From Sipunculus nudus (lineage: Eukaryota; Annelida; Sipuncula; Golfingiida; Sipunculidae), in NCBI GenBank assembly GCA_026874595.1, contig CM049318.1, forward strand, positions 1,005,241 through 1,069,240: a stretch of DNA of 64,000 bases. The letters run 5' to 3'. How positions within the stretch are numbered: position 1 is the first letter of the stretch; each line of letters starts with the position of its first letter. The notes beneath the pieces are model-generated. The model did not search any database. It was not told the origin of the DNA and saw only the letters and a list, made by a program, of their open reading frames with translations. Shown piece after piece: positions 1-9,640 of the stretch. The position numbers and the translations under genes were made by a program.

Positions 1-40
1 GTATGTTGATATCTCAAAGCGTTTAAAATGTTTTCATTGG

Positions 41-60
41 TATATATATATATGTGTGTG
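41..60. repeat. TA/TG microsatellite
   Basis: A short compound dinucleotide run of alternating TA followed by TG. Simple sequence with no assigned function. Confidence 0.8.
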
Positions 61-1052
61 CCATGGTTGCATGGTTGAGACGTTTGATTGTGTAGGTGGA
101 ATGTTTATGTCGGTTGGCGCAGTTTTACAGCACGGGTAAAACACCGTAACAACGACATAGAGAACACGCCTGTCTGTACACTCATGAATAAACGTTAAGC
201 CCTGTTAATATATATACCCACATGAGTAATGCCGATCCCTTTAATCAAATTATACCATGTACAGGCCTCGCATAATACCATGACTCAAAAATATGCATAA
301 TCTTTATCATAAGTTTGCATTTCTATCATGATTTAGAATCTGGATTTAAACAGGATGTACATGAGCATGATACAGCCATTATATGGCAGCGGACACACGG
401 CACATTGTATTGGATAGCTGAGCAGTATTTACTTTATTGAAGCCCCCATTCATTACATGTGTTGTGTTGATAAAGCCAAACAGAAAGAACCAGAGCATAT
501 ACATGCTTGCCAACTGTTATACCAACCAGGCTGTTTAAGTAACTCCAAAGATAGAAATCATTAACCGTAACAGTCTGCGCTATGGCTGTTAATTTACAGT
601 TCGTTTATAACAGAACCCAACGCGGCAAGTGTATAACACTGTACATAGAGTTGATCACAATTCTACGAGTCTCAATGTAGGCTGGGAGCTTGACTTTGTT
701 TTTATAATGGGCACCCGTTTGGACAAGATAAACCTGCTAATCTTACATCTTTACTCTTAAACATTCTCTTAAATATTCTTTAATACTACGCCTCAAATAT
801 AGAAATAAAGCAGTACCCACAACATTTAGTAAAACAACTTTTTATGAGCTGGATTACATTACTGACCCAATAATGTCAACCACAGGCTTCATTGAAGTGG
901 CTGGTACTTGAAATCATTATTATTTATTAAATGCTATGGCGTTCACCTGCATAGTGTACATATGGATAATGTACTGACATGATAGAAAAGCCGTACATCT
1001 GCAGAATTTCTGGGTTTTTTTTTAATTTCAGCAACAATGCGGTTTTATAAAG

Positions 1053-1087
1053 ACACATACACACATATATATATATATATATATATA
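1053..1087. repeat. AC/AT microsatellite
   Basis: A compound dinucleotide run: imperfect AC repeats passing into about a dozen AT repeats. Probably polymorphic in length. It lies in the presumed intron or upstream flank. Confidence 0.85.
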
Positions 1088-1630
1088 ATTATATTGTAAT
1101 TATCTTTATTATTATCCTACCTGATGTCCCTTCTACGATGGAACTGTATAAAACAATACAGGATGTGAGGGTCATATTTCATAATGAACTCAACCCCAGC
1201 TGTATATAACAGCCTACATGAATATTTGTAAATCACATTAATAAGACCAGAGAGTTATATGTTTTTATATGTTTTCCCTCAGCTGTCAAAACACGCTCAC
1301 CTGACAATAATAGGTGTAAGCTAGGTCCGTTGTAACAGGTGATTAACGAAGGCTTGATCTCATGGGAACTGGGAAGTAAACTGATGGTATTTTGCGAGAC
1401 AATTAAATGTAAATAATTGTTCTAGGCAACACCTGAAGCTGAGGTATGCAATAACCTTTCTTACATGACTCGACCTAAACCTCAGAGATCATGATGTACA
1501 TGCATGAGCATAAAGGTTATATAAAATTAAGTTATGACTTTGAACTATAATATGTATGTGATAATTTTCTGATTGACGTCCTGCACATTTTCTCATAAAT
1601 AACCTTTGTACTGTTCATCAAGAATGAACG

Positions 1631-1651
1631 AAGTTTTATTTTTATTTTCAG
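1631..1651 (+). promoter_or_regulatory. 3' splice acceptor of a 5' UTR intron
   Basis: A T-rich tract (TTTTATTTTTATTTTCAG) ends in AG at 1650-1651, six bases before the ATG at 1658. The tract and its position are seen directly. The inference is that an intron interrupts the 5' UTR and that the exon starts at 1652, making the ATG at 1658 the first ATG of the exon. The matching donor was not located. RNA-seq reads spliced to 1652 would confirm it. Confidence 0.7.
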
Positions 1652-1657
1652 ACTTCC

Positions 1658-4459
1658 ATGACTGACCCCCAGGTAACCTACGCCGCCTCGCGGGTGGAGG
1701 AGCTCCTCAAATGTCCCGTTTGTCTTGACCGCTTCAATGACCCCAAGATCTTGCCCTGCCAGCATACATTCTGTCTGGCGCCATGCCTTGAAGGTCTGCT
1801 GCAGAATGGATCCCGTTTATTTAAATGTCCAGAATGTCGCGCCGAGCATATCGCGCCTTACAATGGCCCGTCCGCATTCCCAACGAATATCACTATTTCC
1901 GGATTCTTGGATTTGCCAACACAACGAGATACACCCCGCGAAAATCAAAATGGCGGCTCTGTGGACGCGGCACCTGGCAAATGTCGAGTGTGCGAACAAG
2001 TGGCAGAGACATTACTGTGCGCGCATTGTGAGAAGCAGGTGTGTGAGACTTGCAGCAGGTCTCACGTAGGGCAAGTTAAACTCGATATCGGGCGGATGGT
2101 GAACCAAATTCGGCGGAAGTTTCCCGGTGTTTCTAATAAAATCGCTGATGTTGAACAACGCTCAGAGCAAATCAAACAACGGGTTGAATCTGTCAAGTCA
2201 GAAGTGAGGAACACAATAGAAAGGTATATTAAAGAGCTTCGCGACAGAGAAATCATGTTGTGTAGTGAGTTAGAAACGTTTATGCAAGGAGAACTTCGTG
2301 GGGTGCATATCCACCAAGAAAACATGGAAGTAGAGCTCGCAAGTATGGCGAGTTACTGCGATTCAACGGAGGGTCTGTTAAATCAGACTGACAATACGGC
2401 CCCTGGAGAGGACCTGGTGGCCATGAAGCGACAGTGTGTCGATTACATGGAGAGACTTAGAGATTTAGAAAACGAAGAGATATCCGCCAGCAAGCAAGTA
2501 CGTTTCTCATACAAAGGTGCTACACTGCATGCAGCAGTGGCGAATCTTGGTCAACTTGTGGTCACCAGCCCTGGAACGTCCAGTGGACATGGGTTAAGCA
2601 GAGCTTCAAACGATCGTTCTTCTACAAATGAGAATAATAGAACTCGTGGGCGCTGGTCTGACGCAGCGCCACTCAATATTCCGAATACAAACGGGAACCG
2701 CTCTCCGTCTCCTACAGTGGATTTCTATTCTGCCCTTTTTGAGAACGGGAACGACCGGTCTCCTCGCAACCAGCGGTTGTTAAACAGACCCCGCGATCAC
2801 ATTGCTCCAAGGACTACATTACCATCAAGACAGGGACCAAGTAGAAATGATAATTATATGTTTCGTATGAATCCTTTACCAGATGGTCGAGATTATAATG
2901 ATATGTTTCGAATCGCTAATGGAATGTCCGTGCAAACTCCAAGGAATCGATCAAATGCAACGTCAATATTTGGTCGGGACTCCCGCAGTGAAAGTAGAAC
3001 TGGCGGTGTGTTTGGAGGCGGCCCACCAACTAATACTCCTCCAAGTAGAACTGGTGGGATAATGGGCGGCCAGCCCACAAATGCTGCTTCAAGTAGAACT
3101 GGTGGGTTAATGGGTGGCCAGCCGACTAATACACCGAGTAGGACTGGTGGTCTTACGGGAGGTGGACAGTCTAGCAACACTGGAACTCCACCAGTTTCCA
3201 GGGGCAATACACGTAGAGGACGCAGAGATACACGGACACGGCCGGCGGCCTCATTCGTTGTTCCGTTGAACTCTCCAAGAAATCAGAACTCAAACAGAAC
3301 GCAGACTAACCCTCCTGCTAATACCGGCGCTGCCGCCGCCGAACCTTCAACTTCTACTGCTACCCAGGCTGGTCAAGCCGCTGAGCCTAACGCTGATCCG
3401 CCTGGGATAACACGCAGCAGAACTTTTGTACGGGATGACGGTCCCGAAACGTCTTCTGAAAATGTTCCTCGCGTCGGAACCAACTCCGTCGCATATAGTA
3501 TCAGTTTGGACGAAAGTCTTGGCGATATTAATGACGACTCTAATACCGTGAACTTTAGGTTTAGTACAGGCGACAGCGTAACTGTGGCAAGACCGTTCAA
3601 CAGCTACTCTGCCAAAGGACCGGTTTTAACTCGCATTGGTGGAGAGAGGAGTAATGCTCCTGGCAGCTTCACATGGCCCCGCGGGGTCGCTGTGTCACCG
3701 TTAGATGGCAGCATCGTCGTGGCAGATAGTAGTAACCACAGGGTGCAAGTATTTGACAGCCAGGGCCGTTTTCTGAAACAGTTTGGTTCCTATGGACAGG
3801 CTGATGGGGAGTTTGATTGCTTGGCTGGAGTGGCTGTTAATACAATGGGTCAGATTATTATATCAGATAGGTACAACAACAGAATTCAAGTATTCAGCAG
3901 GAATGGAGTGTTCTCGCACAAATTTGGGAGTGAAGGGACAGGAGAAGGGCAGCTCAACTACCCCTGGGGTATCGCGACGGATAATACTGGCTTTATATAC
4001 GTATGTGATAAAGAAAACCATCGGATACAAGTATTTCAGCAAGATGGTACCTTCGTACGAAAGTTTGGCAGTCTTGGGAACGATCCTGGCCAATTTGAGC
4101 ATCCCCATTACTGTGCAGTTAGCGAAAATAAAATCATAGTTAGCGACTCTAACAATCATCGATTGCAGGTCCTCACGACTGCAGGACAACACATCAATAC
4201 GTTCGGCAGCGAAGGCGGCAGGAACGGACAACTGAAATACCCGCGAGGTGTCGCCGTTGATCGGCAAGGTTTTATTATTGTTGGTGACAGTGGCAACAGC
4301 CGTGTGCAAATATTCCGCGGTGACGGGAGGTATTACTCGTCTTTTGGGACATGGGGTACAGCCAGTGGCCAGATGAAAGGTTTGGAAGGCATCGCTGTGA
4401 CGCAGCAGGGCAAGATAATCGTGAGCGACAAAGAAAATCACAGGATTCAAATATTCTAA
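1658..4459 (+). CDS. TRIM-NHL protein of the Thin / NHL-1 (TRIM32-like) clade, probable E3 ubiquitin ligase
   Basis: The 933-residue product has classic TRIM-NHL order. A RING finger has C19, C22, C34, H36, C39, C43, C57 and C60. It is followed by a RAEH...PY.G..AFPTN segment that, from memory, is typical of Drosophila Thin and C. elegans NHL-1. A B-box-like zinc finger has C109, C112, C121, C124, C129, C132 and H136. A coiled coil spans about 145-275. A long Ser/Asn/Gly/Pro-rich linker runs from about 300 to 650 and contains a tandem Gly-rich repeat at about 446-510. Six NHL repeats (about 654-933) form the C-terminal propeller, each with the pattern G(V/I)AV...(I/V)(I/V)V.D..N.R(I/V/L)Q(V/I)(F/L). 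The RING predicts E2 binding and ubiquitin transfer; NHL propellers bind protein or RNA. The start is the first ATG after the acceptor; its context is weak (T at -3), but the RING begins only 18 residues later. The reading frame is intact in one exon. Paralogue identity (Thin/NHL-1 versus another TRIM-NHL) is inferred; substrate is unknown. Confidence 0.93.
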   Translation: MTDPQVTYAASRVEELLKCPVCLDRFNDPKILPCQHTFCLAPCLEGLLQNGSRLFKCPECRAEHIAPYNGPSAFPTNITISGFLDLPTQRDTPRENQNGGSVDAAPGKCRVCEQVAETLLCAHCEKQVCETCSRSHVGQVKLDIGRMVNQIRRKFPGVSNKIADVEQRSEQIKQRVESVKSEVRNTIERYIKELRDREIMLCSELETFMQGELRGVHIHQENMEVELASMASYCDSTEGLLNQTDNTAPGEDLVAMKRQCVDYMERLRDLENEEISASKQVRFSYKGATLHAAVANLGQLVVTSPGTSSGHGLSRASNDRSSTNENNRTRGRWSDAAPLNIPNTNGNRSPSPTVDFYSALFENGNDRSPRNQRLLNRPRDHIAPRTTLPSRQGPSRNDNYMFRMNPLPDGRDYNDMFRIANGMSVQTPRNRSNATSIFGRDSRSESRTGGVFGGGPPTNTPPSRTGGIMGGQPTNAASSRTGGLMGGQPTNTPSRTGGLTGGGQSSNTGTPPVSRGNTRRGRRDTRTRPAASFVVPLNSPRNQNSNRTQTNPPANTGAAAAEPSTSTATQAGQAAEPNADPPGITRSRTFVRDDGPETSSENVPRVGTNSVAYSISLDESLGDINDDSNTVNFRFSTGDSVTVARPFNSYSAKGPVLTRIGGERSNAPGSFTWPRGVAVSPLDGSIVVADSSNHRVQVFDSQGRFLKQFGSYGQADGEFDCLAGVAVNTMGQIIISDRYNNRIQVFSRNGVFSHKFGSEGTGEGQLNYPWGIATDNTGFIYVCDKENHRIQVFQQDGTFVRKFGSLGNDPGQFEHPHYCAVSENKIIVSDSNNHRLQVLTTAGQHINTFGSEGGRNGQLKYPRGVAVDRQGFIIVGDSGNSRVQIFRGDGRYYSSFGTWGTASGQMKGLEGIAVTQQGKIIVSDKENHRIQIF
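2993..3190 (+). repeat. In-frame Gly-rich tandem repeat inside the TRIM-NHL linker
   Basis: Four degenerate in-frame copies begin with AGTAG(A/G)ACTGG at 2993, 3044, 3092 and 3137, giving spacings of 51, 48 and 45 bp (17, 16 and 15 codons). Each encodes roughly SRTGG.MGGQPTN..P. All spacings are multiples of three, so the frame is kept. It lies in the low-complexity linker between coiled coil and propeller, and is likely a disordered, length-variable segment. Confidence 0.85.
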
Positions 4460-6526
4460 CATACTAGGGTGTCAGTGCATTTTTACATTACATGTAGGTT
4501 GTCTGTACTCACGTGTTATACTGTCCGCTTTTTTATCAAAAGAGTTCTAAACTATTATCCTCCTTTCGTCTGACAATTTGGTTGCACCTTTTACAAAAGT
4601 CTCTTGTTTGTCGACATTGAAACATTTGCCTAAGAAATCAGAGGGATTTCAAGGTCTTGGCGACACTACAACAAGTTAGCTGTGTCTTACTTCATATTTT
4701 TTTTTTATAAATTTGAACTCACATGTAGCTGTGCTGTTAAATACATGATTAACCAACCCTGAAACCCTGCCAGGGCTAAAATGTAAAATAAGACGTGATT
4801 CCTTGTACGTATAGACGTAACTCAGTGCTAGATCTGTTCACTGTAGAGTCAAAAGTTGGTAATATAAGTTGCCGCAAGGTGGCAGTACCTTTTCCAAGCG
4901 TAGCGACACAGCGAGAGCTGGTGTAATGGCTCTGCCAGCAGGAGGAATTAAGCCTTCACTACTGCATTGACTGGGCCAGTCTACCCAAAGATATTAATTA
5001 TTGCACATGTTAAATCGCCCACATTGGTCTGTACCTGCTAAGCTACGAAGCACTAGTGTATCCTTGAATCTTCTTGGTATTCTAGAAAGGTGAACATTTC
5101 CTTATTTTTAATAGTCATTGTATGATGAAGAATTCGTTCATCGCAATTGTACCCCTTCCTTTTATTGTTTCCTTGCTAAATTGTCAATAGTTTCTGGAAA
5201 GAGGGTTTATGATCATGTGAATCATTCAAACTGAAAATTTAAATTTGCAACATTTTACCTCGTAGAATCTAGCCATATGAGAGGGTTCTAGTTGCCATTG
5301 TTGAGTGTGCTTTACCGAGTCTGTCGGTTAAAGGGTTGAAAAGGGATGCAATAAAGGGTTTAAGGTGAAACATAAACACTGACCGTTGCTATGTCAGACT
5401 CACTTAATTCAGCACAGTATAAACACCGAGACACTTGTTTTTATAACTTGCACCGTGTCAATTGAGCTGTCAAGGCTGAGTAACTAGAAATGGTACTTCG
5501 GTTCCAACCGGAAAATTTCAAACTAGCCTGAAGTATTTCCCCATTTTAGTAGTCTGCATATGCAGCCATGATTTATTACTGTATTGCTCAATGGTTAAAC
5601 TATATCAGGTTATATATTATTGGGTCAGCGGCTCGTCGGCGCTTCCAACAAACTGCACTTGCCATGCTAAATTGTGTTCAATATCTACACCAGATGGCGG
5701 CGTCTATCGTGAGTCTCAGCTGAACTAGAATTTCATCACCCCTTAACCTTTATCTTAATAAAAGCGGGAACCTTCACAGACTTTTCTGTATTTAAAGATC
5801 TTCCCATCTGCTACTAAAAGCACTTAGTTTTACGCAGGTTTATGGGGGTTGTTTTTCTTTATAAATGATTACTGACAACAATTACATGTGTTGTGCCACT
5901 TGTGGTTTTCGTAACACATTTCATGTTTCACTTATTCAGTATCAGGTCATATTACGCCCCTTCTTGTACCTAATATATTCAGGGAACAAAGCGGGAACGT
6001 AATTTGACCTATTATTTAATTAGAGTGATATCACTGGTGCTATGTGATGGTTGTACGTTTGATACACCTGCAGATAATTCATGTATATTGCAAACCGAGT
6101 GATCTGATGTCTAAATAAACCTTTTCTCCCAGGTGTCAGTAATCGGAATGTGTTCTACTTGTAAATGTGGATGTACCGATATGTGCAAGTGCTTGAACAT
6201 TGAGTTTCTGTCATTCTCCACCAGAGGTCTCTCCGTAATGCTCAAAGTCGGAGCGAAACGAAGTGGCCTTTTGTAGCGCATGCGTCGTCTCTTTGAAAAG
6301 AAACAAAACGTCTAATTTTAATGTTTAAGTCCCATATTGTTATGCATGTGACTGATCCATTAAATGATATTACAATAAATCCCCGGTCATTTGCCATCTG
6401 TTCCTCTGCCAAAATCGCATTTTAACTAGTTAACCTCTGTAGCCAAGGGTCTTTTTTCTGTTTGCGAATCTCACCATTCCCCAGCCACCAATTGTCGTGC
6501 TGTCCAGAGGTGTCATTTGCTTTTTT
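4460..6526 (+). other. 3' UTR and downstream flank of the TRIM-NHL gene
   Basis: About 2.1 kb follows the stop codon with no supportable gene. AATAAA hexamers occur at 5350-5355, 5757-5762, 6114-6119 and 6374-6379; any could end the transcript and the sequence alone does not choose between them. No repeat was recognised. RNA 3'-end reads would locate the cleavage site. Confidence 0.5.
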
Positions 6527-6555
6527 ATGCCCCCGCCACAAAGTGGCCGGGGCAT
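6527..6555 (+). other. Left-end hairpin of the Helitron-like element
   Basis: A 29-bp palindrome with 13-bp arms and an AAA loop. One arm position mismatches. Its outer 11 bases are also the left partner of the element-wide inverted repeat, so the two could pair alternatively. Confidence 0.8.
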
Positions 6556-6616
6556 ATAGTTTTACCCATGTCTGTCATTCCGTCCTTCCGTCATTCCAAA
6601 ATCAAACAGTTGTACG

Positions 6617-7640
6617 GACTTTTTTTCGCAATGCCTGCAGATATTGGCCTGATTTTTGGTGTGTGGGCAGATATAGACCAGTTACAGATCGAGTTCGCGT
6701 TCCGTCCCGGTTGACCTACTTTTGACTGTTTTACGGCTCCTGAACATAGAAAATTTAATGAAAAATATGAACTTTTATGACAAATACACATGTACAGACT
6801 TTTTTTCGCAATGCCTGCTGATATTGGCCTGATTTTTTGTGTGTGGGCAGATATTGACCAGTTACAGATCGAGTTCGTGTTTCGTCCAGTTGACCTACTT
6901 TTGACCGTTTTACAGCTCCTGAACATAGAAAATTTCATGAAAAATATAAATTTTCATGACAAATACACATGTACAGACTTTTTTTTCGCAATACCTGCAG
7001 ATATTGGCCTGATTTTTGGTGTGTGGGCAGATAATGACCAGTTACAGATTGAGTTCACGTTTTGTCCCAGTTGACCTACTTTTGACCGTTTGACGGTGCT
7101 CTAACATAGAAATTTCATAAAAAAGTGCACATGTACGGACTTTTTCTCGCAGTGCCTGCAGATACGGGCCTGATTTTTGGTGTGTTGGCAGATAATGACC
7201 AGTTACAGATCGAGTTCTTGTTTTGTCCGAGTTGACCTACTTTTGACCATTTGACTGCTCCTGAACATAGAAAATTTCACGAAAATATATATTTTCATAA
7301 CAAATGCATATGTACGGACTTTTCTCCTCAATGCCTGCAGATACCACCCTGATTTTTTATGTGTGGGCAGATAATGACAGTTACAGATCGTGTTCGCGTT
7401 TCATCCCGGTTGACATACTTTTGATTATTTTACGGCTCCTAAACATAGAAAATTTCATGAAAGACAGAAATTTTTATGAAAAATGCACATATATGGACTT
7501 TTTTTCACAATGCCTGCAGATACTGGCCTGATTTTTGGTGTGTTGCTTGATAATGACCCGTTACAGGTCGAGTTTGCATTTCGCCCTTGTTGACCTACTT
7601 TTGACCATACGACACCTGTACTTAAAATTTTTTTCAAAAT
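6617..7640 (+). repeat. Six-copy ~179-bp tandem core of the Helitron-like element
   Basis: The anchor GACTTTTT.. recurs at 6617, 6797, 6976, 7138, 7317 and 7496, giving spacings of 180, 179, 162, 179 and 179 bp. Shared landmarks in each unit are TGCCTGCAGATA, a GTGTG(T/G)GCAGATA-like stretch, GTTGACCTACTTTTGA and GAACATAGAAA. The copies differ by scattered substitutions; the 162-bp spacing reflects a short deletion in the third unit. Confidence 0.85.
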
Positions 7641-7679
7641 TTAACAAATGTTTCTAATTTGCCCCAGGCGGGGGCATTC

Positions 7680-7700
7680 GTGTCGTTCCGACACATCTAG
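7680..7700 (+). other. Right-end hairpin and CTAG terminus of the Helitron-like element
   Basis: Perfect 6-bp stem (GTGTCG / CGACAC) with a TTC loop at 7680-7694, then AT and CTAG at 7697-7700, followed by a T-run. This is the arrangement expected of a rolling-circle transposon terminator, read here on the + strand. Confidence 0.65.
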
Positions 7701-8497
7701 TTTTTATCTCTTATGCCAATGTGCGGATACCTGACAGGATACATCAGAACATAAAGGCCTTTCCGTCCTGAATTAACCACAAAAAAATCAAATCGATATA
7801 CCTGCGAGATTCCCTCGCTTGTCATTGATAATTCCCGTGTCCATGGTGTTGACAAGAGAACTAGATTTTAGCGGAAAAAAAACCTCGCACATACACGGAA
7901 CACTATTTTCTTTCCAGTAGAAATTGACTTCATTATGTGTCATTTTTACAGCAGCATATTTATCTCTATAAAGTCATCTCCATTGTGCTCTTCAAATATA
8001 CCTAATCGATGCAGTTCAGTTTGAGTCCCCTGCGTCATGTTTTCACGGCTTTTATTGAGGTTCATACCAATATACGACAGTGTGATATAGCAATGTACGT
8101 TTGCTTCTTATTAAAGTCACAGCGTGTTTTATGATAATTTATTCGCATAAAATTATATTTACCTTATTTTGTATCATGTCAACCTTTGTCATTATGAGTG
8201 ATCGTAATGTCTACGTGGGGTATACTGTGAAGGAGGGCTCTGTCAGATGAACAAAATCCTCATTTCAATATTAGATGTCTGCCATCGCCGGGCGATCCAA
8301 AAGGAAGTCTCCCCCATGGACCTGTCAATCATATTTAAATTTATGCAATATATATATAAACACCCTTCACCTGGTAATAAAACATCTAGCACTCGCAGAG
8401 TCTTTAGTTAATAATGTGGTGTAAGCGACCAACGTGTATTGGTTGATCATTCATCCCCATTTTTTTTTTTTTACTCTTTTCTTCCTGATGGTACATA
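7701..8497. other. Non-coding flank
   Basis: About 0.8 kb of AT-rich sequence with a poly-T run around 8460-8472. No gene, RNA or repeat family was recognised. Confidence 0.5.
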
Positions 8498-8606
8498 TAC
8501 AGATCGAGTTCTTGTTTTGTCCGAGTTGACCTACTTTTGACCATTTGACTGCTCCTGAACATAGAAAATTTCACGAAAATATATATTTTCATAACAAATG
8601 CATATG
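8498..8606 (+). repeat. Isolated 109-bp copy of the Helitron-like core repeat
   Basis: Positions 8498-8606 match 7204-7312 at every base read, in the same orientation. Neither element end is nearby, so it is a fragment of one core unit (from TACAGATCGAG to GCATATG) rather than a second element. Confidence 0.9.
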
Positions 8607-9432
8607 CAGATGTGGCAAAGTAAATGCAGTGGTAAACTGCCGTATCAATTTATATACTTTTCCCCCTTCAAATCTGATATATTGCCCCGTTCCCGAATCA
8701 AAGATTGGTGCCTAAATTATGTTAATGATGACCCAGATGGCATGTTAATAAGGTCCTGATTCAAGAAATTAATCCAGTCTTATAAAACTTCCCTTACCTC
8801 TTATATTCGCGAAACATGTAATTCATAAACAAAAAAAAATCATAAAAAATATAAATACCAGTATTAAGTGTGCGAATTTATTATTTGATGAAAACATCCC
8901 CGATATGTGTGCCTGAAGGTAATTGTTGAAGGATTTCGTGATCTTTTGTGTGAATGTTTAATATGAGTTTTTAAAGATTTTTTTTTTATGTTTAATATGA
9001 GTTCATATAATTTTCAACAAAACGATATATAGTTCATTTGATGCTTTGTTCCTCCCATTCGCACCAGAGGGCAGTACGCTAGGCTCCCAATTCTGATAAT
9101 ATTTTGCCTTCCACTAGAAAAGTCTAGGACGTTCAGGCCTAAATGTTGGAGAGAAGCATCTGATTTTTTTTGGTATTAAGTGTCATTAAAGTATCATTAT
9201 ATGCGTAAAAATCGTGCCATTGTTTGAGGAAGCAGACTATAGTCACTACAAGGGCAAAGTTTGTTCCTATACTCGTATATTAGCGCCCTATTGAACACCT
9301 GGACCTAAAGAACGGAGCGTCTGAAAAAGATTTCGAAGATCACAGACGCATATTCCCGCGTCATGAAAGTCTTACTTCTTCAACATACAGAGATGACATG
9401 CACATGCATACCCATGCATGGTAAAATATATC
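8607..9432. other. Non-coding flank
   Basis: About 0.8 kb of AT-rich sequence. No coding region or recognisable repeat was seen; a CTCF-like core at 9061-9074 is within chance expectation. Confidence 0.5.
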
Positions 9433-9640
9433 CAGGGGCGGATCCAGTACAAAGGAAGAGGAGGGGCTCAATCCAGAAGACCTTATGACAAAACCTTAAA
9501 ATATGTCCCCAGGTCCGAAAAAAAGGACATCGAGGCAGCAAAAATAGGTCTGAAACCCCCAAAAATGGTCATGGCGGCTAAAGAAAAAAAAAAAGGGGGA
9601 GGGCCGACCCCCTGAATCCCCCCCCCCCCCCCCCCCCCCC
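9433..9640. mobile_element. Probable short inverted-repeat element (GGGGCGGATCC type) with C-run end
   Basis: The left edge reads CAGGGGCGGATCCAG. The right edge reads CTGAATCC followed by C's, which is nearly the reverse complement of the left edge with the terminal GCCCC replaced by a 23-base C-run (9618-9640). The interior has a poly-A run and a G-rich stretch before GGCCGACCCCC. This looks like a small MITE-like repeat of a kind I recall in many invertebrate genomes; no target-site duplication was verified. Confidence 0.4.
9618..9640. repeat. C23 homopolymer
   Basis: An uninterrupted run of 23 C. On the opposite strand it is a G-run able to form quadruplexes. The length is unreliable because such runs are prone to sequencing and replication slippage. 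Confidence 0.9.

Larger units (their letters stand above)
1..1651 (+). other. Upstream flank / probable 5' UTR intron of the TRIM-NHL gene
   Basis: This AT-rich non-coding stretch lies ahead of the TRIM-NHL exon. It ends in a polypyrimidine tract and AG (see the acceptor entry), so at least its 3' part is inferred to be an intron in the 5' UTR. No upstream exon, promoter or donor site could be fixed by eye. Apart from two simple repeats (41-60 and 1053-1087) no gene-like or repeated structure was recognised. Confidence 0.5.
6527..7700 (+). mobile_element. Non-autonomous Helitron/Helentron-like element ('pearl'-type) with tandem core
   Basis: An 11-bp perfect inverted repeat, ATGCCCCCGCC (6527-6537) and GGCGGGGGCAT (7667-7677), brackets a core of six ~179-bp tandem repeats. 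The left end folds into a 13-bp-arm hairpin (6527-6555, one mismatch). The right end carries a hairpin, GTGTCG-TTC-CGACAC (7680-7694), followed by ATCTAG, with T-runs on both outer sides. A 3' hairpin just before CTAG is the Helitron hallmark. Short inverted repeats plus a tandem core and T/T flanks fit the Helentron-associated and 'pearl' elements described from bivalves. No Rep/helicase is present, so it is non-autonomous; several short open frames inside are artefacts of the tandem core. Superfamily assignment is from structure only. Confidence 0.6.

Noticed and set aside
3863-4462. 199-codon open frame on the minus strand opposite the NHL domain
   Set aside because: It lies wholly antisense to the clearly coding NHL repeats and shows no recognisable domain; repeat-driven codon bias explains it.
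6462-7637. Several 60-115-codon open frames on both strands around 6462-7637
   Set aside because: Their products repeat in step with the ~179-bp core of the Helitron-like element, so they are by-products of the tandem repeat and not genes.
5687-9074. CTCF-like cores at 5687-5700 and 9061-9074 (13 of 14 consensus positions)
   Set aside because: About one such match per window is expected by chance, and the vertebrate consensus may not apply; no flanking support.
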